This document shows, in pieces, positions 22,101-32,218 of a stretch of DNA of 64,000 nt. Made by a program: the position numbers and the translations under genes. The stretch comes from Tritrichomonas foetus (lineage: Eukaryota > Parabasalia > Tritrichomonadida > Tritrichomonadidae). The stretch covers positions 49,812-113,811 of the forward strand of contig MLAK01000412.1 in assembly GCA_001839685.1 (NCBI GenBank), given 5' to 3'. The notes below the pieces were generated by a model. That model was not told the origin of the DNA. It saw nothing but the letters and a program-made list of their open reading frames with translations, and did no database searches. Each line of letters begins with the position of its first letter. Position 1 is the stretch's first letter.

Positions 22101-25100
22101 AGATCAATTTCAAGCCATTTTCCGTTTGGATCATAATAAAGAGAAAAAGTTTGAAGAACAGGTGAATTTGGATTTGGATCAACAATATAAAATGAAGCCA
22201 AATTTTCAAGTTCAGGAATTTCTTTGCTTTTTTGATTGTTCAAATAATTCTGTTTGGAAATTTCATTGATTTCTTTAATTTCTAATATAAGTTTACTCTC
22301 ATTATTACTTAATTGTTCAGATACAGAGTTATCTTTCATTAGAGTGTTTTCGTGTTGTGATTCATTGTTAGTGAAAGCAACATAATCATCATAAAATGGA
22401 GATAGTTCAAAAACCTTCATTAATTTTTGGTTTGAAATTACTTTGGGCCTGAATAAAATTGCTAAAGCTAAAACTTCACCGAATTGAGCCAAATCCTGAT
22501 TTAATGAAGTTTCTGCCAATGATGACAAAATATTCATTACATGATTAAGTAATTTCGATCTTAAATCGGAAAGATCATAGCCACTTGTGATGGTGAAACT
22601 ATCCAAAATGTTGATTGCATTTTGAGTCAAGATTGGGTTCTTTGATATAATTTTGGCAATTGTTTTGAGAGCAATCGGTCTTCGTTTTACAGCCCAATAC
22701 ATTAAATAAAATAAAGAGTATGTTGTCATTTTATCAGCAAGCATTGTTACATTTGCTTCATTACAACATAATTTATCGAAAAATTGAACAAATAAATCAT
22801 TCATTGTTTCACTTGAAGAAATACAACTCACAACGGCATAAGTAAAGAAAACTGGAAGTTGAAGGAATAATGAATCCATTTCAATCATATTTCTTATTGA
22901 ATCACCTTCATCAATTTTTAACATTAATCGACAAGAATTTGTAACCAAACTTTTATCAGGTGAATCACAATCATTATTTTCATAATTATCATTATTTTTG
23001 TTGTAAGGTCTTCGAGCAATTAAATATTGACAATATTTGTTGGTATCATCATGGTTAACATAGTTTGTTTCTGCATAAATGGTCATAAATTTACAGCAAA
23101 CACATTGTGATAAATTGATGTATATTGATGCCCAAGTATTTTTAATTGATATTACCGAATTTAAATATCCCCATGGAATTGATATTAGGTTATTATCTGA
23201 ATAGATTGGTATTTTTAATGATTTATCACAATGAACAAGCATTTTCTTAACAACATCTAATAATTCAATTGCAGGAAGATCTTCGCTACAGCCAACAATT
23301 GAATAGAAAAGAAGATCAGAATCTGTATCTTTTATTCCAATAGAGATTGCAGTTGTTAAAAGTGAACAAATTATTTGTCTTGCCTGTGTCAATTTGGGAA
23401 TAAGATTTTCAATTTTGTTATTTGAGCGAGTGGATATATTTTCGGTGTCAATAATCTTTGGTATATTTCCTTTGGATGGAATTAATCCCCTGAAAATATA
23501 TAGTAAAAAAGGAATATGAATATATGAAGTTACTAAAGTTGGGAATTCAATCGTCATTTTCTTCCAATCAGAAAAGATCTGAATTTTTGTATCAAGTGAT
23601 GAACGTTCCCAAACTTTATAATTAAACAAAATCCATTGGCAGATCATTTCTTTTTGTTTTGGTGAGTTCATTACTTTCATTTGATAAAGGAAAGAATTCC
23701 AGACTGTAATATTCAAATGAGATGCAGATGATTCAGTTAAAAAATAAGAAATGATTGAATAGGAATTACATGCTAGCATATTGTTTGCATTTTCTGGCGA
23801 TTTTGTAATCAATAAAGTTAGCAAGGAAAGTAAATAATCAAGCAAATTATGTGAAGAATTTGTAGCCGAATCAACAAAATCAATCTGTGCAAATAAAGTA
23901 ACAAGAAATGATACTGAATGAGATGCTTCAAAAACTTTTAAAAAGTTTGTGAAAAAGCGAATAGTCATGCCATTATATTGTGACGATGGAATTTTAGTTA
24001 AAATATTTTTCCCTGATTCATAAAGTGTAACTGTATCGGCTTGAAAATCAAAAACATTATTGGAATTATTTAGAAAAGTTTTAAGCTCGTTTTGTTGCGA
24101 GTAGGAAATTGGTAATGGAATATTTAAATTTATATTCAAATTCCAGGAATTGCTTTTTGTTGATACAGTTGCATATTGAACTTGAAGAGGAGCTGATTCA
24201 ATTTCATTAGAAAATTTATGAAACATTGAACATTTCTTGAAATCTTGATAAGGAGTTTCAGATAATGGAATATTAAATGTGTAAACAAGTTTCATATTTA
24301 TGTAAACATCACAAACTTGAAATGATTTAAAATAAAAGGCCAATTTAAACCATTTTCGCACAGGTATTTCAAAAGAAGGTGTTAATAAATTGCCATTAAC
24401 ACGAAAATATATTGTACTATCTGTGAAATAAGAAAATAACTCTTGTGTGTCATTTCTGAATTCGAAAAAGACTCGGTTACAATATTCTGAATCTAATAAA
24501 ATTTTTGAAGAAACAACAAATCCATTCTGTAAGTCTTTAATTGCGAGTGGTGGGAGGCGAATTATTGATTCTTTTGAAGAAAATTGCATTAAGGAGCAAT
24601 ATTCTGGTGAATCAGAATTTTTAATGATTTTTTCTAAAGAATCAATACAAGGAAGCATGAGTGGATTCAATACAGTGTTGTTAAATGAAGAAAAAAGTCT
24701 AAAGAATGAAAATAAAGATCTTCGGCTTGATACAAAATTACTAATTTCTGTAAATAATTCAAGTGCATAAGGAATATCTTTGGATTCAGTGCATTCAAAA
24801 ATCAAAGATGGGACATTTCCCATTAAACAAGAGCAACAATTGCACACAGAGTTTTTGCATATTTCAATCAATAATTTTAGAACATCCAAATATTTATCAG
24901 TATTTTTTACAGATATTAAAAGGAGAGGTAAAGCTTCAGGCATGGTGATAGTTCTACTATTCGACATATCAAAAACTAAACTATAGATAATATTTAAAAT
25001 ATCATCTGTAATTCCAATTTTTTGGATAGTTGTCCCGATTGACGAAAAAGGAACAGCTTCAGTATTAAAACCAGGATGGTTCTGTAAAGCTAATAAAAGC

Positions 25101-27097
25101 ATAAGTCCAATTTCCATAACTTGATTAGATGCTTCTGTTTTTGGTAAATTTACAAGAGCTGACATGATATCAATCAAAATTGATGAAGAAACTGCCAATA
25201 AAGGTGAAATAAAAGAAGGTTCAAATGAGATAACGCGTGTGAACAAATTCAACAAAACAATAAAAATATGCAAGGATCTTTCATCTTCAATTTTCTTAAT
25301 TAAATATAAAAGAGTATGATGAAAAGCCTCAATAATTTCCGAAGATTCAAAAGTATTTGATTTATAATCTATTGAAAAATATTGAATTGTTCGATCAATA
25401 ATATCCGTAAAAAAATCTTGAACAGATTCTTCAAACAAAAAATGAAGCATTCCATAACAAAAATACTTCGATGTAATAATTGATTGAAGTGCATTTTTGC
25501 TCTGAAAAAGTGCACTTAAGACAGTCATTGTTGGAATTCGATAATTTTCTGCATCATGATCACCATTTATATGATATTCTTGTTGGATGATTAATTCATG
25601 CATGATAACTTCATAAATAGAACCGTCTAAATCATTGTAATAAACTGGTCTAAAACAAGGATAAGACATTTGCAACACTTGTGCAAATAGATTAGGATAA
25701 GTTACAATTGATTTAAGAAAGAAACAATATTTTTTAGAGATTATTTGAGCAGCATTTTTATCAACCGCTAAATTCGATAAAGACTCAAATAGAGTTTGTC
25801 GCAAAAGAATAATAATTGAATCTTTAGGGATATTCGGATCAAAAATTTGAGGACCAAAAATATGTCTCCATAAATTCAAAGATGATAAGCATTGGCAAAT
25901 TGCATGCTGATATTTATCGAATTGTTGAATAGTTAATAAAAGGAAAACAAAATATTCATAAGAAAATTGAAAATGCTTGAAAATACCAGTCAAAATTTGA
26001 TTTGTTACATCAAATGGGCATTCTTTCAATTCTTGACCAAGAATAATTGAAGATTTAATTAAAGGAAAATCTTTATCTTCTTTGTATTTCATTAAATTAT
26101 CAAAATAATTAATATTTTCTAAGTCTGACTGGACACTTTTCTGAAATGTTTGGTTTTCTATATATTTAAAATCAATTTCTTTTCTTTCTATTGTAGTGAA
26201 TTCAGTTTTGGTTTGTGGAAATTCAAACAGGTGATGAATATTTTCCATTAAATATTTGATGAGTTCAACTAATTGGAAAATGTCACAATTTGTGTGCTTT
26301 TTAAGAATAATGAAAAGTGAAATAATCGGATATATAATTTGTGAAATAGTTCTTTGGTTTTTTAAATGACTTAAAATCAAAAATACTTCAGGAAGCATTT
26401 TTTTACATATTTCTTTATCTAAATTTGGATTTGACGAAAATGCTTTTGAAATTATAAAAAATTGAGTCGAGATTACGTCGATATTTAATGATTGTTTGTT
26501 GGTTAAAATCAAATGTGAAAGACGTGAAAAAACCATTTGGTTTGTATTTACACAATTTGAAGTAAATTCTGGATAAATGCTTGCAATTATTTGAACTGGT
26601 GGCAAAATTAAAGTGATGTCACAAGAATCATCAATACTTAATAAACGTTCATAGATTAATGCAAATAAATCAGAAACAAGTTTAGAATTTTTCGGTAAAA
26701 AGCGAATCGCATTTTTTAAGCAATTCATAAAAGAAGTGAGATCTTTTGTGTTGATCGATTCAACTGGTGTAAACAAAAGTGCACAACATGATTGCAAAGT
26801 TAATATGGCCATATATTCATTTTGCGATAATGATGGTGATGAAGATCCAAAAAATGTCACAAGCCGATTCATTAGTTGAGCGCGAACATCATACTGCAAT
26901 TTGTATGTCTGAACAACAGATTCCGTGTTTGTCCATGATTTTGATTTATCATCGATAATTGGAATTAATTTTGAAATAGATTTTGGAATTGGTGGCTCTG
27001 GATCGTTCGGACGATTTTTGAATATTTCTGATACGATCGTAATAGAGTTGTCTGTTTTTGGCACGTATGAAGCGAGAAAGCGAAAAACTCTATTCAT
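19169..27097 (-). CDS. BEACH-WD40 protein (LvsA/neurobeachin-like)
   Basis: 2642 residues without an intron. The first ~850 residues are helical repeats of ARM/HEAT type. A ConA-like lectin module sits near residues 860-965 (strand pattern with YFRVNGNLLTPSFEIPVRKW). More helical repeats follow to ~1900. A PH-like domain precedes BEACH at ~1920-2035. The BEACH domain (~2050-2330) has FPWILSNY near 2082, YRDLSKPVGALNP, the acidic FFFCPDFLLN motif and LPPWAKTPEDF. WD40 repeats fill ~2345-2642 and contain unit-like elements (DAISCACFYQDEIITGG, DAVACVCASD). This order is that of the large BEACH proteins that control lysosome size, membrane fission and vesicle traffic. It is expected in the cytosol at membranes. 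The flanking GRP170 gene is divergent, with no evident functional link. Confidence 0.92.
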   Translation of the reverse strand: MNRVFRFLASYVPKTDNSITIVSEIFKNRPNDPEPPIPKSISKLIPIIDDKSKSWTNTESVVQTYKLQYDVRAQLMNRLVTFFGSSSPSLSQNEYMAILTLQSCCALLFTPVESINTKDLTSFMNCLKNAIRFLPKNSKLVSDLFALIYERLLSIDDSCDITLILPPVQIIASIYPEFTSNCVNTNQMVFSRLSHLILTNKQSLNIDVISTQFFIISKAFSSNPNLDKEICKKMLPEVFLILSHLKNQRTISQIIYPIISLFIILKKHTNCDIFQLVELIKYLMENIHHLFEFPQTKTEFTTIERKEIDFKYIENQTFQKSVQSDLENINYFDNLMKYKEDKDFPLIKSSIILGQELKECPFDVTNQILTGIFKHFQFSYEYFVFLLLTIQQFDKYQHAICQCLSSLNLWRHIFGPQIFDPNIPKDSIIILLRQTLFESLSNLAVDKNAAQIISKKYCFFLKSIVTYPNLFAQVLQMSYPCFRPVYYNDLDGSIYEVIMHELIIQQEYHINGDHDAENYRIPTMTVLSALFQSKNALQSIITSKYFCYGMLHFLFEESVQDFFTDIIDRTIQYFSIDYKSNTFESSEIIEAFHHTLLYLIKKIEDERSLHIFIVLLNLFTRVISFEPSFISPLLAVSSSILIDIMSALVNLPKTEASNQVMEIGLMLLLALQNHPGFNTEAVPFSSIGTTIQKIGITDDILNIIYSLVFDMSNSRTITMPEALPLLLISVKNTDKYLDVLKLLIEICKNSVCNCCSCLMGNVPSLIFECTESKDIPYALELFTEISNFVSSRRSLFSFFRLFSSFNNTVLNPLMLPCIDSLEKIIKNSDSPEYCSLMQFSSKESIIRLPPLAIKDLQNGFVVSSKILLDSEYCNRVFFEFRNDTQELFSYFTDSTIYFRVNGNLLTPSFEIPVRKWFKLAFYFKSFQVCDVYINMKLVYTFNIPLSETPYQDFKKCSMFHKFSNEIESAPLQVQYATVSTKSNSWNLNINLNIPLPISYSQQNELKTFLNNSNNVFDFQADTVTLYESGKNILTKIPSSQYNGMTIRFFTNFLKVFEASHSVSFLVTLFAQIDFVDSATNSSHNLLDYLLSLLTLLITKSPENANNMLACNSYSIISYFLTESSASHLNITVWNSFLYQMKVMNSPKQKEMICQWILFNYKVWERSSLDTKIQIFSDWKKMTIEFPTLVTSYIHIPFLLYIFRGLIPSKGNIPKIIDTENISTRSNNKIENLIPKLTQARQIICSLLTTAISIGIKDTDSDLLFYSIVGCSEDLPAIELLDVVKKMLVHCDKSLKIPIYSDNNLISIPWGYLNSVISIKNTWASIYINLSQCVCCKFMTIYAETNYVNHDDTNKYCQYLIARRPYNKNNDNYENNDCDSPDKSLVTNSCRLMLKIDEGDSIRNMIEMDSLFLQLPVFFTYAVVSCISSSETMNDLFVQFFDKLCCNEANVTMLADKMTTYSLFYLMYWAVKRRPIALKTIAKIISKNPILTQNAINILDSFTITSGYDLSDLRSKLLNHVMNILSSLAETSLNQDLAQFGEVLALAILFRPKVISNQKLMKVFELSPFYDDYVAFTNNESQHENTLMKDNSVSEQLSNNESKLILEIKEINEISKQNYLNNQKSKEIPELENLASFYIVDPNPNSPVLQTFSLYYDPNGKWLEIDLAKRLISFLYTLWTNYDVDIHQSLCTLINMVIQESSNEDDLIQLPVIVDKLVQEFDVYDEFIHLIFDTINRFPNDSIVGKLFGPILASKYKTITEETFLSGFFALTNYCDQPPASLPGVTRELVSVFVSVLEQFPKTPKPLSTEIMHSLNEMNLRTATSLIEKHQISSRHWRSLWQQMTYDRSPFYLIRSEFQSRIHYKRSPLVDQFFRPSLKRNAFFNKHREASMKRDAYPPDAVNRIPRTNSSAMSSLPSHFNFVHEQSVESISEAIPIPNRYIWKARCELVKVTKTTEGSFVISANGFSFLNEDDDERIVIKAELVDMIFYQYMLQRPTAIELFTTTHKSYFFNFPDVDSHKFVSYFRSIPMPNARFIQAYPAQAEIARLDLTRKWVSREISTFEYLMWINELSGRSMNNLNAYPVFPWILSNYSCEKLDLNDTSIYRDLSKPVGALNPTRLAKLKLLKDSVPDINYLYQSTYSSIFMVLHLLVRLEPFTSVHIKYQDDKFDVASRMFTSIADCFQRCCDNNANFRELVPEFFFCPDFLLNNDNFDLGILPDGTPVNHVVLPPWAKTPEDFIHLHKQALESDYVSEHINQWIDLIFGCKQTGEEAEKADNTFDPRLYPNCWNNITDPNDITVTEDMLMKVGIIPQKIFDSPHPTRNKRPEVNKSGFTEIKVTNCSIIDTKINGESLEKYTIFSLHSDGRVFISRNNRTVSPVSKERFGKIAVHSSSLNDSVLFAFATENSSYLIVVKSNGSFVSKMSSLHIDAISCACFYQDEIITGGRDSILVKWFLNDKSQGLSNTKSLMAHADAVACVCASDGFGIIVSCSIDGLLVASTAHDFSFLMAVEMKLEPPFVPNQVLITEMIGRVIVQCANPQNKESGHQILFVYTLNGKLLHKFTHDKCVTAWCQAPRSDGFDFLVIADVGNNLYLYDAFDMKLIRKIFNSPSKITHLHYHRGIDLLAIGTESGALYVGSLFH

Positions 27098-27648
27098 TGA
27101 TCGTTATTCAGATTTTTAAGGTGAAATTTTGACGAATTTTGCCAACGATTAACTTTTTTGTTGAAGATATGACAAAATTGAATGTCATCAAAGAAATATA
27201 ACAAACACTTTTTTACAATTATGTAATTCATTTTACGATATTATTCAAGGGATAAACGACAATACAATAATTATTAAAAAAGCTAACATCAAAATGAATA
27301 CTAGAAAACGAATCATAATTCGTTTGATCATACACTATCCAAACATTTCCAAAAATAAACATTATCATATTTATTAAATAGTTTTAAGTGAAAGGTATTT
27401 AACAAAATATAAAACATTTCTATCTATAAATTTTCATTGAAATCATATTGGAGCATCAATTTTTCATTTCACTCACCTTAAATTTTAAATGTTTATTCAT
27501 TATTTTTGCCATCTAAAAAAACATGCCAAATTTGATGCAGATTGTGATATAAATCTGTTTTTTTCAACTATACTTTTTGAAGATTTGTTTGGTCTATTCC
27601 TATTCAAAATCCTCTATTCGGTCAAATCATTGAATATATTCAAAACAA
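27098..27648. other. Shared upstream region of BEACH and GRP170 genes
   Basis: About 550 bp between divergent starts. It contains AACGATTAAC at 27144, an imperfect Myb-like word near the BEACH start, and gtcaaatcattg upstream of the Hsp70 ATG as an initiator candidate. No gene seen. Confidence 0.5.
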
Positions 27649-29856
27649 ATGATGTTCTTATCTTTTGCTTTCTTTGTTTCATCCTCTCTTATTGGATTTG
27701 ACATTGGAAGTGACACAATCAAAGCAGCTGTCATTCGCTCAGGCCGAAGTATTGAAATTGTTTTAAACGAACAATCAAAACGAAAAACGCCTGGATATGT
27801 TTCTTTTGAATCAGATTTCCCAATCACAACAGAAAACGTCAGAAACATAACACGACATGTTGGATTCTCAGCCACAACCGTTATGATGCGCAACCGAAGC
27901 GCTGTTGTTCGCGCCATTCCAGAAATAATTGGAAAAAATTACAGCGTTGAATTACAAGAACTTTTCGAGTCTCGCCTATACAATTTCAATATTAACGGAA
28001 CGCAAGTAAATGGAGTGGAGCCGCACGTTGCTCTTGCCATGCTTTTTGAGCATTTTGTTCATAACGCCGAAATTCAATTACAGCAAGGAAACATTCGCGA
28101 CACAGTTATTGCCGTACCAGCATATTTTACTGACGCTCAACGCTCCAAAGTTGCTCTAGCGGCGAAAATCGCAGGATTAAACTTATTGCATATTATTGAC
28201 GAAAAGCATGCCTTGGCCCAAGTTTACGCTTTTGAAAAAACAAGCTTTTTCACGCGCGAGCCAAAAACGGTTGCTATCGTCGATGTTGGCCATAGTTCAA
28301 TCACGATTAGTGGATTCAAATTCAGCGCCAAAATTGTCACAAGCAAAGGCAGGAATCCAAGGCCAGTTCCAAAAGTTGAAGAACTTGGATATGTTTGGGA
28401 CGACACAGTTGGTGGTATTGATTTTGATATTGCAATTGCACGACACTTTTCAGAAAAATATCAGGTACCTTTAAATCAAGCCCTTTTGGAAGATTCTCAG
28501 CGTGTGAAGCATGCGCTAACTCTTGGCGATACCGCAAACATTACTGTTGATTTTTTAGATACTCGTCTGATTTTCACCAGAGATGAATTTCATTCAATTT
28601 GTTCACCAATCATTGAAAAAATCAAAAATTTGGGACAGTCAATGAATCGTACTTTTGACCTTGTTGAATTCGTTGGTGGTGCCTCAAGAATTCCAATTGT
28701 AATCGACACTCTGACTTCATTTCTAGGTAACTTTTCTCGTTCATTGAATGGTGATGAAGCAATTGTAATTGGTGCGGCTTACACGGCAGCTATGACTAGT
28801 GGTGCATTCAAGCTAAAAGAAATGACATATTCACCAACAAGTGCTCATTCTGCAAATTTAACATATGGTTCGAGAAAAGTTCAACTTTTTGGGCAAGGAT
28901 CTTCTTTAAGTAAGTTGAAAACAGCTCGTCTTGATGCAGACAATGAATCATCACGTGTGTCACTTTATTATACATCAAAAGTACCGATTGGATGTGATAA
29001 GATGATTGGGGAATGGGAAATTATTCGAAATGAACCTTATCCAAACGTGTCACGAATTGTTTTATCATTTGGGTTTAATGATAAATCTCTTAGTATTCTT
29101 TCGAAGAGCCAACTTTTCACGAAACTTGAAAGTGGTGAAGTAAAACAGTCTCCACTTGATATAAAGCAAGTTTTCAAACCATCAAAGATAACAAAAGAAG
29201 AAAAAACTAAAGAAAAATTACTTTTAAATGCATTTTCAGCAAACGATCAACGACTTTCGAAGATTGCTGAAGCAAGAAATACTTTAGAGTCTCTTCTTTT
29301 TGAATTAAAAGATGCTCATCAACATGATCCAGTTTGGATTTCAGTCACTTCTGATGAAGAAAAAAAGAAAGTTAATCAAACATTACAGGAAATTTCTAAT
29401 TGGATTGAAGAGAAAGTCGACTTTGATGATGAATTACCATTGAAAGAAAAAACAAGGAATCTTGAAGAATCAGTAAAAGATATTAAATATCGTGTACAAG
29501 AAGCAAGAACAAGAGAATCATCAATTCATGAACTAGAATATCTTTTAAATGACATGCAAGACGCAGTAATTAACAGATGGCCATCGAAGAAACTTCGTGT
29601 ACCAAAACAACAAAAGAAAGCGATTTTGAACCATGTGAAGCTGACAAAGGAGTGGCTTTCAAGGAAAAAGGAAGAACAAACCGAACTTCAACCATGGGAT
29701 GAACCTGCATTAAAGACAACAGACATTGAACTAAGGATTAAAAAACTTGGCGATGCGTTTAAGAATCTTGAAGAGGCTGTTTTGTCGAATAAATTAAAGA
29801 ATAAACGAGGTGATTCTGAAGGAGATGATGAAGACCAGTTTGGCGCTGATCTGTAG
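27649..29856 (+). CDS. ER lumenal Hsp70 superfamily chaperone, GRP170/HYOU1/Lhs1-type
   Basis: 735 residues. The first ~15 residues (MMFLSFAFFVSSSLIG) form a signal peptide leading directly into the phosphate-1 loop GFDIGSDTIKAAV. The EIVLNEQSKRKTPGYV segment is characteristic of GRP170 rather than BiP. Other nucleotide-domain motifs are AVPAYFTDAQR near residue 153, VAIVDVGHSSIT near 206, and VEFVGGASRIPI near 337. A beta-sandwich region (~395-510) is followed by a charged helical domain to the C-terminus. It is shorter than human HYOU1 (~1000) because the acidic loop and tail are reduced. Role: nucleotide exchange for BiP and holding of unfolded proteins in the ER. The C-terminus is QFGADL, not a canonical KDEL/HDEL. 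Two adjacent Met codons (27649, 27652) could each start it. Confidence 0.85.
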   Translation: MMFLSFAFFVSSSLIGFDIGSDTIKAAVIRSGRSIEIVLNEQSKRKTPGYVSFESDFPITTENVRNITRHVGFSATTVMMRNRSAVVRAIPEIIGKNYSVELQELFESRLYNFNINGTQVNGVEPHVALAMLFEHFVHNAEIQLQQGNIRDTVIAVPAYFTDAQRSKVALAAKIAGLNLLHIIDEKHALAQVYAFEKTSFFTREPKTVAIVDVGHSSITISGFKFSAKIVTSKGRNPRPVPKVEELGYVWDDTVGGIDFDIAIARHFSEKYQVPLNQALLEDSQRVKHALTLGDTANITVDFLDTRLIFTRDEFHSICSPIIEKIKNLGQSMNRTFDLVEFVGGASRIPIVIDTLTSFLGNFSRSLNGDEAIVIGAAYTAAMTSGAFKLKEMTYSPTSAHSANLTYGSRKVQLFGQGSSLSKLKTARLDADNESSRVSLYYTSKVPIGCDKMIGEWEIIRNEPYPNVSRIVLSFGFNDKSLSILSKSQLFTKLESGEVKQSPLDIKQVFKPSKITKEEKTKEKLLLNAFSANDQRLSKIAEARNTLESLLFELKDAHQHDPVWISVTSDEEKKKVNQTLQEISNWIEEKVDFDDELPLKEKTRNLEESVKDIKYRVQEARTRESSIHELEYLLNDMQDAVINRWPSKKLRVPKQQKKAILNHVKLTKEWLSRKKEEQTELQPWDEPALKTTDIELRIKKLGDAFKNLEEAVLSNKLKNKRGDSEGDDEDQFGADL

Positions 29857-30904
29857 AATGTTGCAATGTGAAATATCACAGAGCTTTATTATTTTATAAA
29901 AATATATTATTCAATAAACTATATTATACAATTGTGGTGAAGAATAATTTTAAATTGTTATTGAAAAATTTCGAACAAAATCTTGTCATATAGTCAATTC
30001 ATAATTTGTAATTATTATACAGTGGTTTTAGCATTGCATCATTTGAATTATTATTCAGGGGTTCTCTCACATAAAGATCTAAATCAAAACCGTATGAAAA
30101 TTATTAAAAAACATGATAAAACAGTTTATCATATTTTTGAATCATTTGAATCTTTTTCTTGGCTATATTCATTCACAAAATTTCAAACATACTATCAGTA
30201 TTAGTTCAATTAATCATCGAATTTGTTGAATGATGAATGTGGAAAATATATATATGGATAAAGAAATAGTTTTAAAGAAAATGAAAGATGAAATGCCGAG
30301 TTCTAAACTTTCATCACTTTTAATATTTATCACCAGATTAGAAATCATTTCTGAAAAAAATCTAGATAATGTTATTTTTTTAGAATAGATCAAAAATGAT
30401 GATATAAACTCATTTCAAGGGATAATCTCTCATATATCCAATAAAATTAATGAAAAATATCAGAATAGAATCAAAGCTAAACATAATTGACTGAATAAAG
30501 ATCAAAATAAAATAAAAATTCTCACAACTCAAAATCCAATATTAATCAAATAGGATTTATCAAATATTCTTCTTTGTACGGAGCAGCCAAATGCTTCAAA
30601 TATTTATTCTAAAGGCAGGCAATATCTAATAAACAAAACTTTTTAAGTATGCAATGTTAGGAAACGAGAACGAGATTATTCATTTTTGTGATAAAATGAC
30701 TGTTCTTTTGTATGATTCAGTTATTTTATTCTTTGATATGTTACTTTTTGTTCTTTTAAGGAATGTATAAATTATTTTTTCTATATACCAGATGAAATTG
30801 TGAAATCTGTAATCTTTTTTTTTTTTATAACTTTTCATAATCATAGTCATTGTTAAGTTATAAAATAATAAACGTATTTTTATTGATACAATCTCAGATT
30901 TTCC
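29857..30904. other. Intergenic with possible gene remnant
   Basis: AT-rich spacer. The part 30254-30646 reads like decayed coding sequence and is listed separately. The rest shows no gene. Confidence 0.5.
30254..30646 (+). pseudogene. Possible decayed protein-coding gene
   Basis: From the ATG at 30254 one frame gives ~130 codons of protein-like composition (MDKEIVLKKMKDEMPSSKL at the start, later ISHISNKINEKYQNRI) interrupted by three stops (TAG, TGA, TAG) before a final TAA at 30644. In AT-rich non-coding DNA more stops would be expected in this length. No family recognised. It could be a relic of a dispersed gene family or chance. Confidence 0.25.
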
Positions 30905-32218
30905 ATGCCATGTGATGCAGCGACATTTGCAAAAGTATGCAGAGTTGTTGCCCCATTGGTTGGTATTGGTGATGGACTTTATTTGGTATTTGTTTACTCC
31001 GACGAATATTGGCTATCGATAATTGGCTACAAAAATCTCGTTTTATCGCTTTTACTAATGTTATTTTCAATTGGATCGTTTTCAGCCAGCATTGTCTTTT
31101 TTTTGGTCAAAAAGGAACGAAAATCGTTGGTCGTGAATTTATATTCGCTTTCGTCAATTATTTGCTTCTTTATTTCGATTATTTTACTTCGATCATCATC
31201 AACCAAAGTTCAGGATGAAGCAATATTCTGGATTGAGTCATATAATCAAACCTACAATGAATCCAAATTGATGGCAAATTTTGAAAAACAATATCCAAAT
31301 GAGCAAATAAATAATTACATTCGTACTCATGTGACTTATGCACATGACGTTTTATTATTGACCCTTCTTATTTGGGTTTTGTTTTTTGTGATCTTCAGTT
31401 TCTTTTCACATGTATTGATTGAGTATTTCAATACAATTAATTCTAATCTTAGTCAGGTGTCAAGAAAGCATAGCTTTCGATATTACAACGATGAGAATAA
31501 TGAATATGTGTATGAATACGAATACTACGACTATGATGATGAAACTCATGAAAAAACAGGTGTCCGAACTAGGACAAGAACATCAACACCTATTTACTCA
31601 AAAGCAAAGATTGCACATGTTAGGTCTGCCACAAAAATTCTCAGACTTGTTAATATGGATAGCCAACCAAATGTTTTACAAAATGCAACACCAGTCAAAG
31701 GAGATAATCAGAACTCAGAAGTAAGTCAAACATTTGATGAAAAAACAGATTCAGATAAAAGTGCAAAATCTATTATAAGTCGGAAAAACATCCATATTAA
31801 TTTATCTGACTCCTATATGTCTTATTCAGACGAGGCGCATATTTCTGCGATTACATCAACTTCTCCAAGAAGATCTAAAACTATTATTCCTAAAAGACTC
31901 CGAAGAATCCATCTTGATGAACCACTAAATATTGATTCTGACTCGATATTGCCTGAACAAAATACCTCAATTGATTTTTCAATGAGGCATTCACGAAAAA
32001 TGAGTCGATCTCCGAGATCGCCGAGACAAACCGAGCAGGTTCCTGCACGTTTAAGGCCACTTGATGTGAAAAGTAACACTCCTAAGAAAAAGTATAATTG
32101 GGATAATCCAATTAAAATTGTTTTATCTTCATCAGACTCAGATTCAACTTCCTCATTATTCAACAGCTATGATTCTTTTGGATTTTTCGGTGGGTTTCAT
32201 TCAAGTGATTCATGGTGA
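30905..32218 (+). CDS. Four-pass membrane protein with long Ser-rich cytoplasmic tail
   Basis: 437 residues. Four hydrophobic segments lie near residues 10-30, 43-67, 75-97 and 148-172. The loop between the third and fourth (~98-147) has two N-glycosylation sequons (NQT, NES). The topology and loop placement resemble a tetraspanin, but the CCG and other large-loop cysteines are absent, so I do not call it one. The C-terminal ~260 residues are rich in Ser, Asp, Arg and Tyr, with YEYEYYDYDDE near 205 and SDSDSTSSLF near the end, and look like a phosphorylatable cytosolic tail. ATG 30905 is preceded by an AT-rich leader. Probable plasma membrane or endosomal protein of unknown function. Confidence 0.65.
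   Translation: MPCDAATFAKVCRVVAPLVGIGDGLYLVFVYSDEYWLSIIGYKNLVLSLLLMLFSIGSFSASIVFFLVKKERKSLVVNLYSLSSIICFFISIILLRSSSTKVQDEAIFWIESYNQTYNESKLMANFEKQYPNEQINNYIRTHVTYAHDVLLLTLLIWVLFFVIFSFFSHVLIEYFNTINSNLSQVSRKHSFRYYNDENNEYVYEYEYYDYDDETHEKTGVRTRTRTSTPIYSKAKIAHVRSATKILRLVNMDSQPNVLQNATPVKGDNQNSEVSQTFDEKTDSDKSAKSIISRKNIHINLSDSYMSYSDEAHISAITSTSPRRSKTIIPKRLRRIHLDEPLNIDSDSILPEQNTSIDFSMRHSRKMSRSPRSPRQTEQVPARLRPLDVKSNTPKKKYNWDNPIKIVLSSSDSDSTSSLFNSYDSFGFFGGFHSSDSW

Noticed and set aside
29983..30204. 73-codon open frame upstream of the gene relic
   Set aside because: Begins with TTG, not ATG, and has no protein-like pattern.
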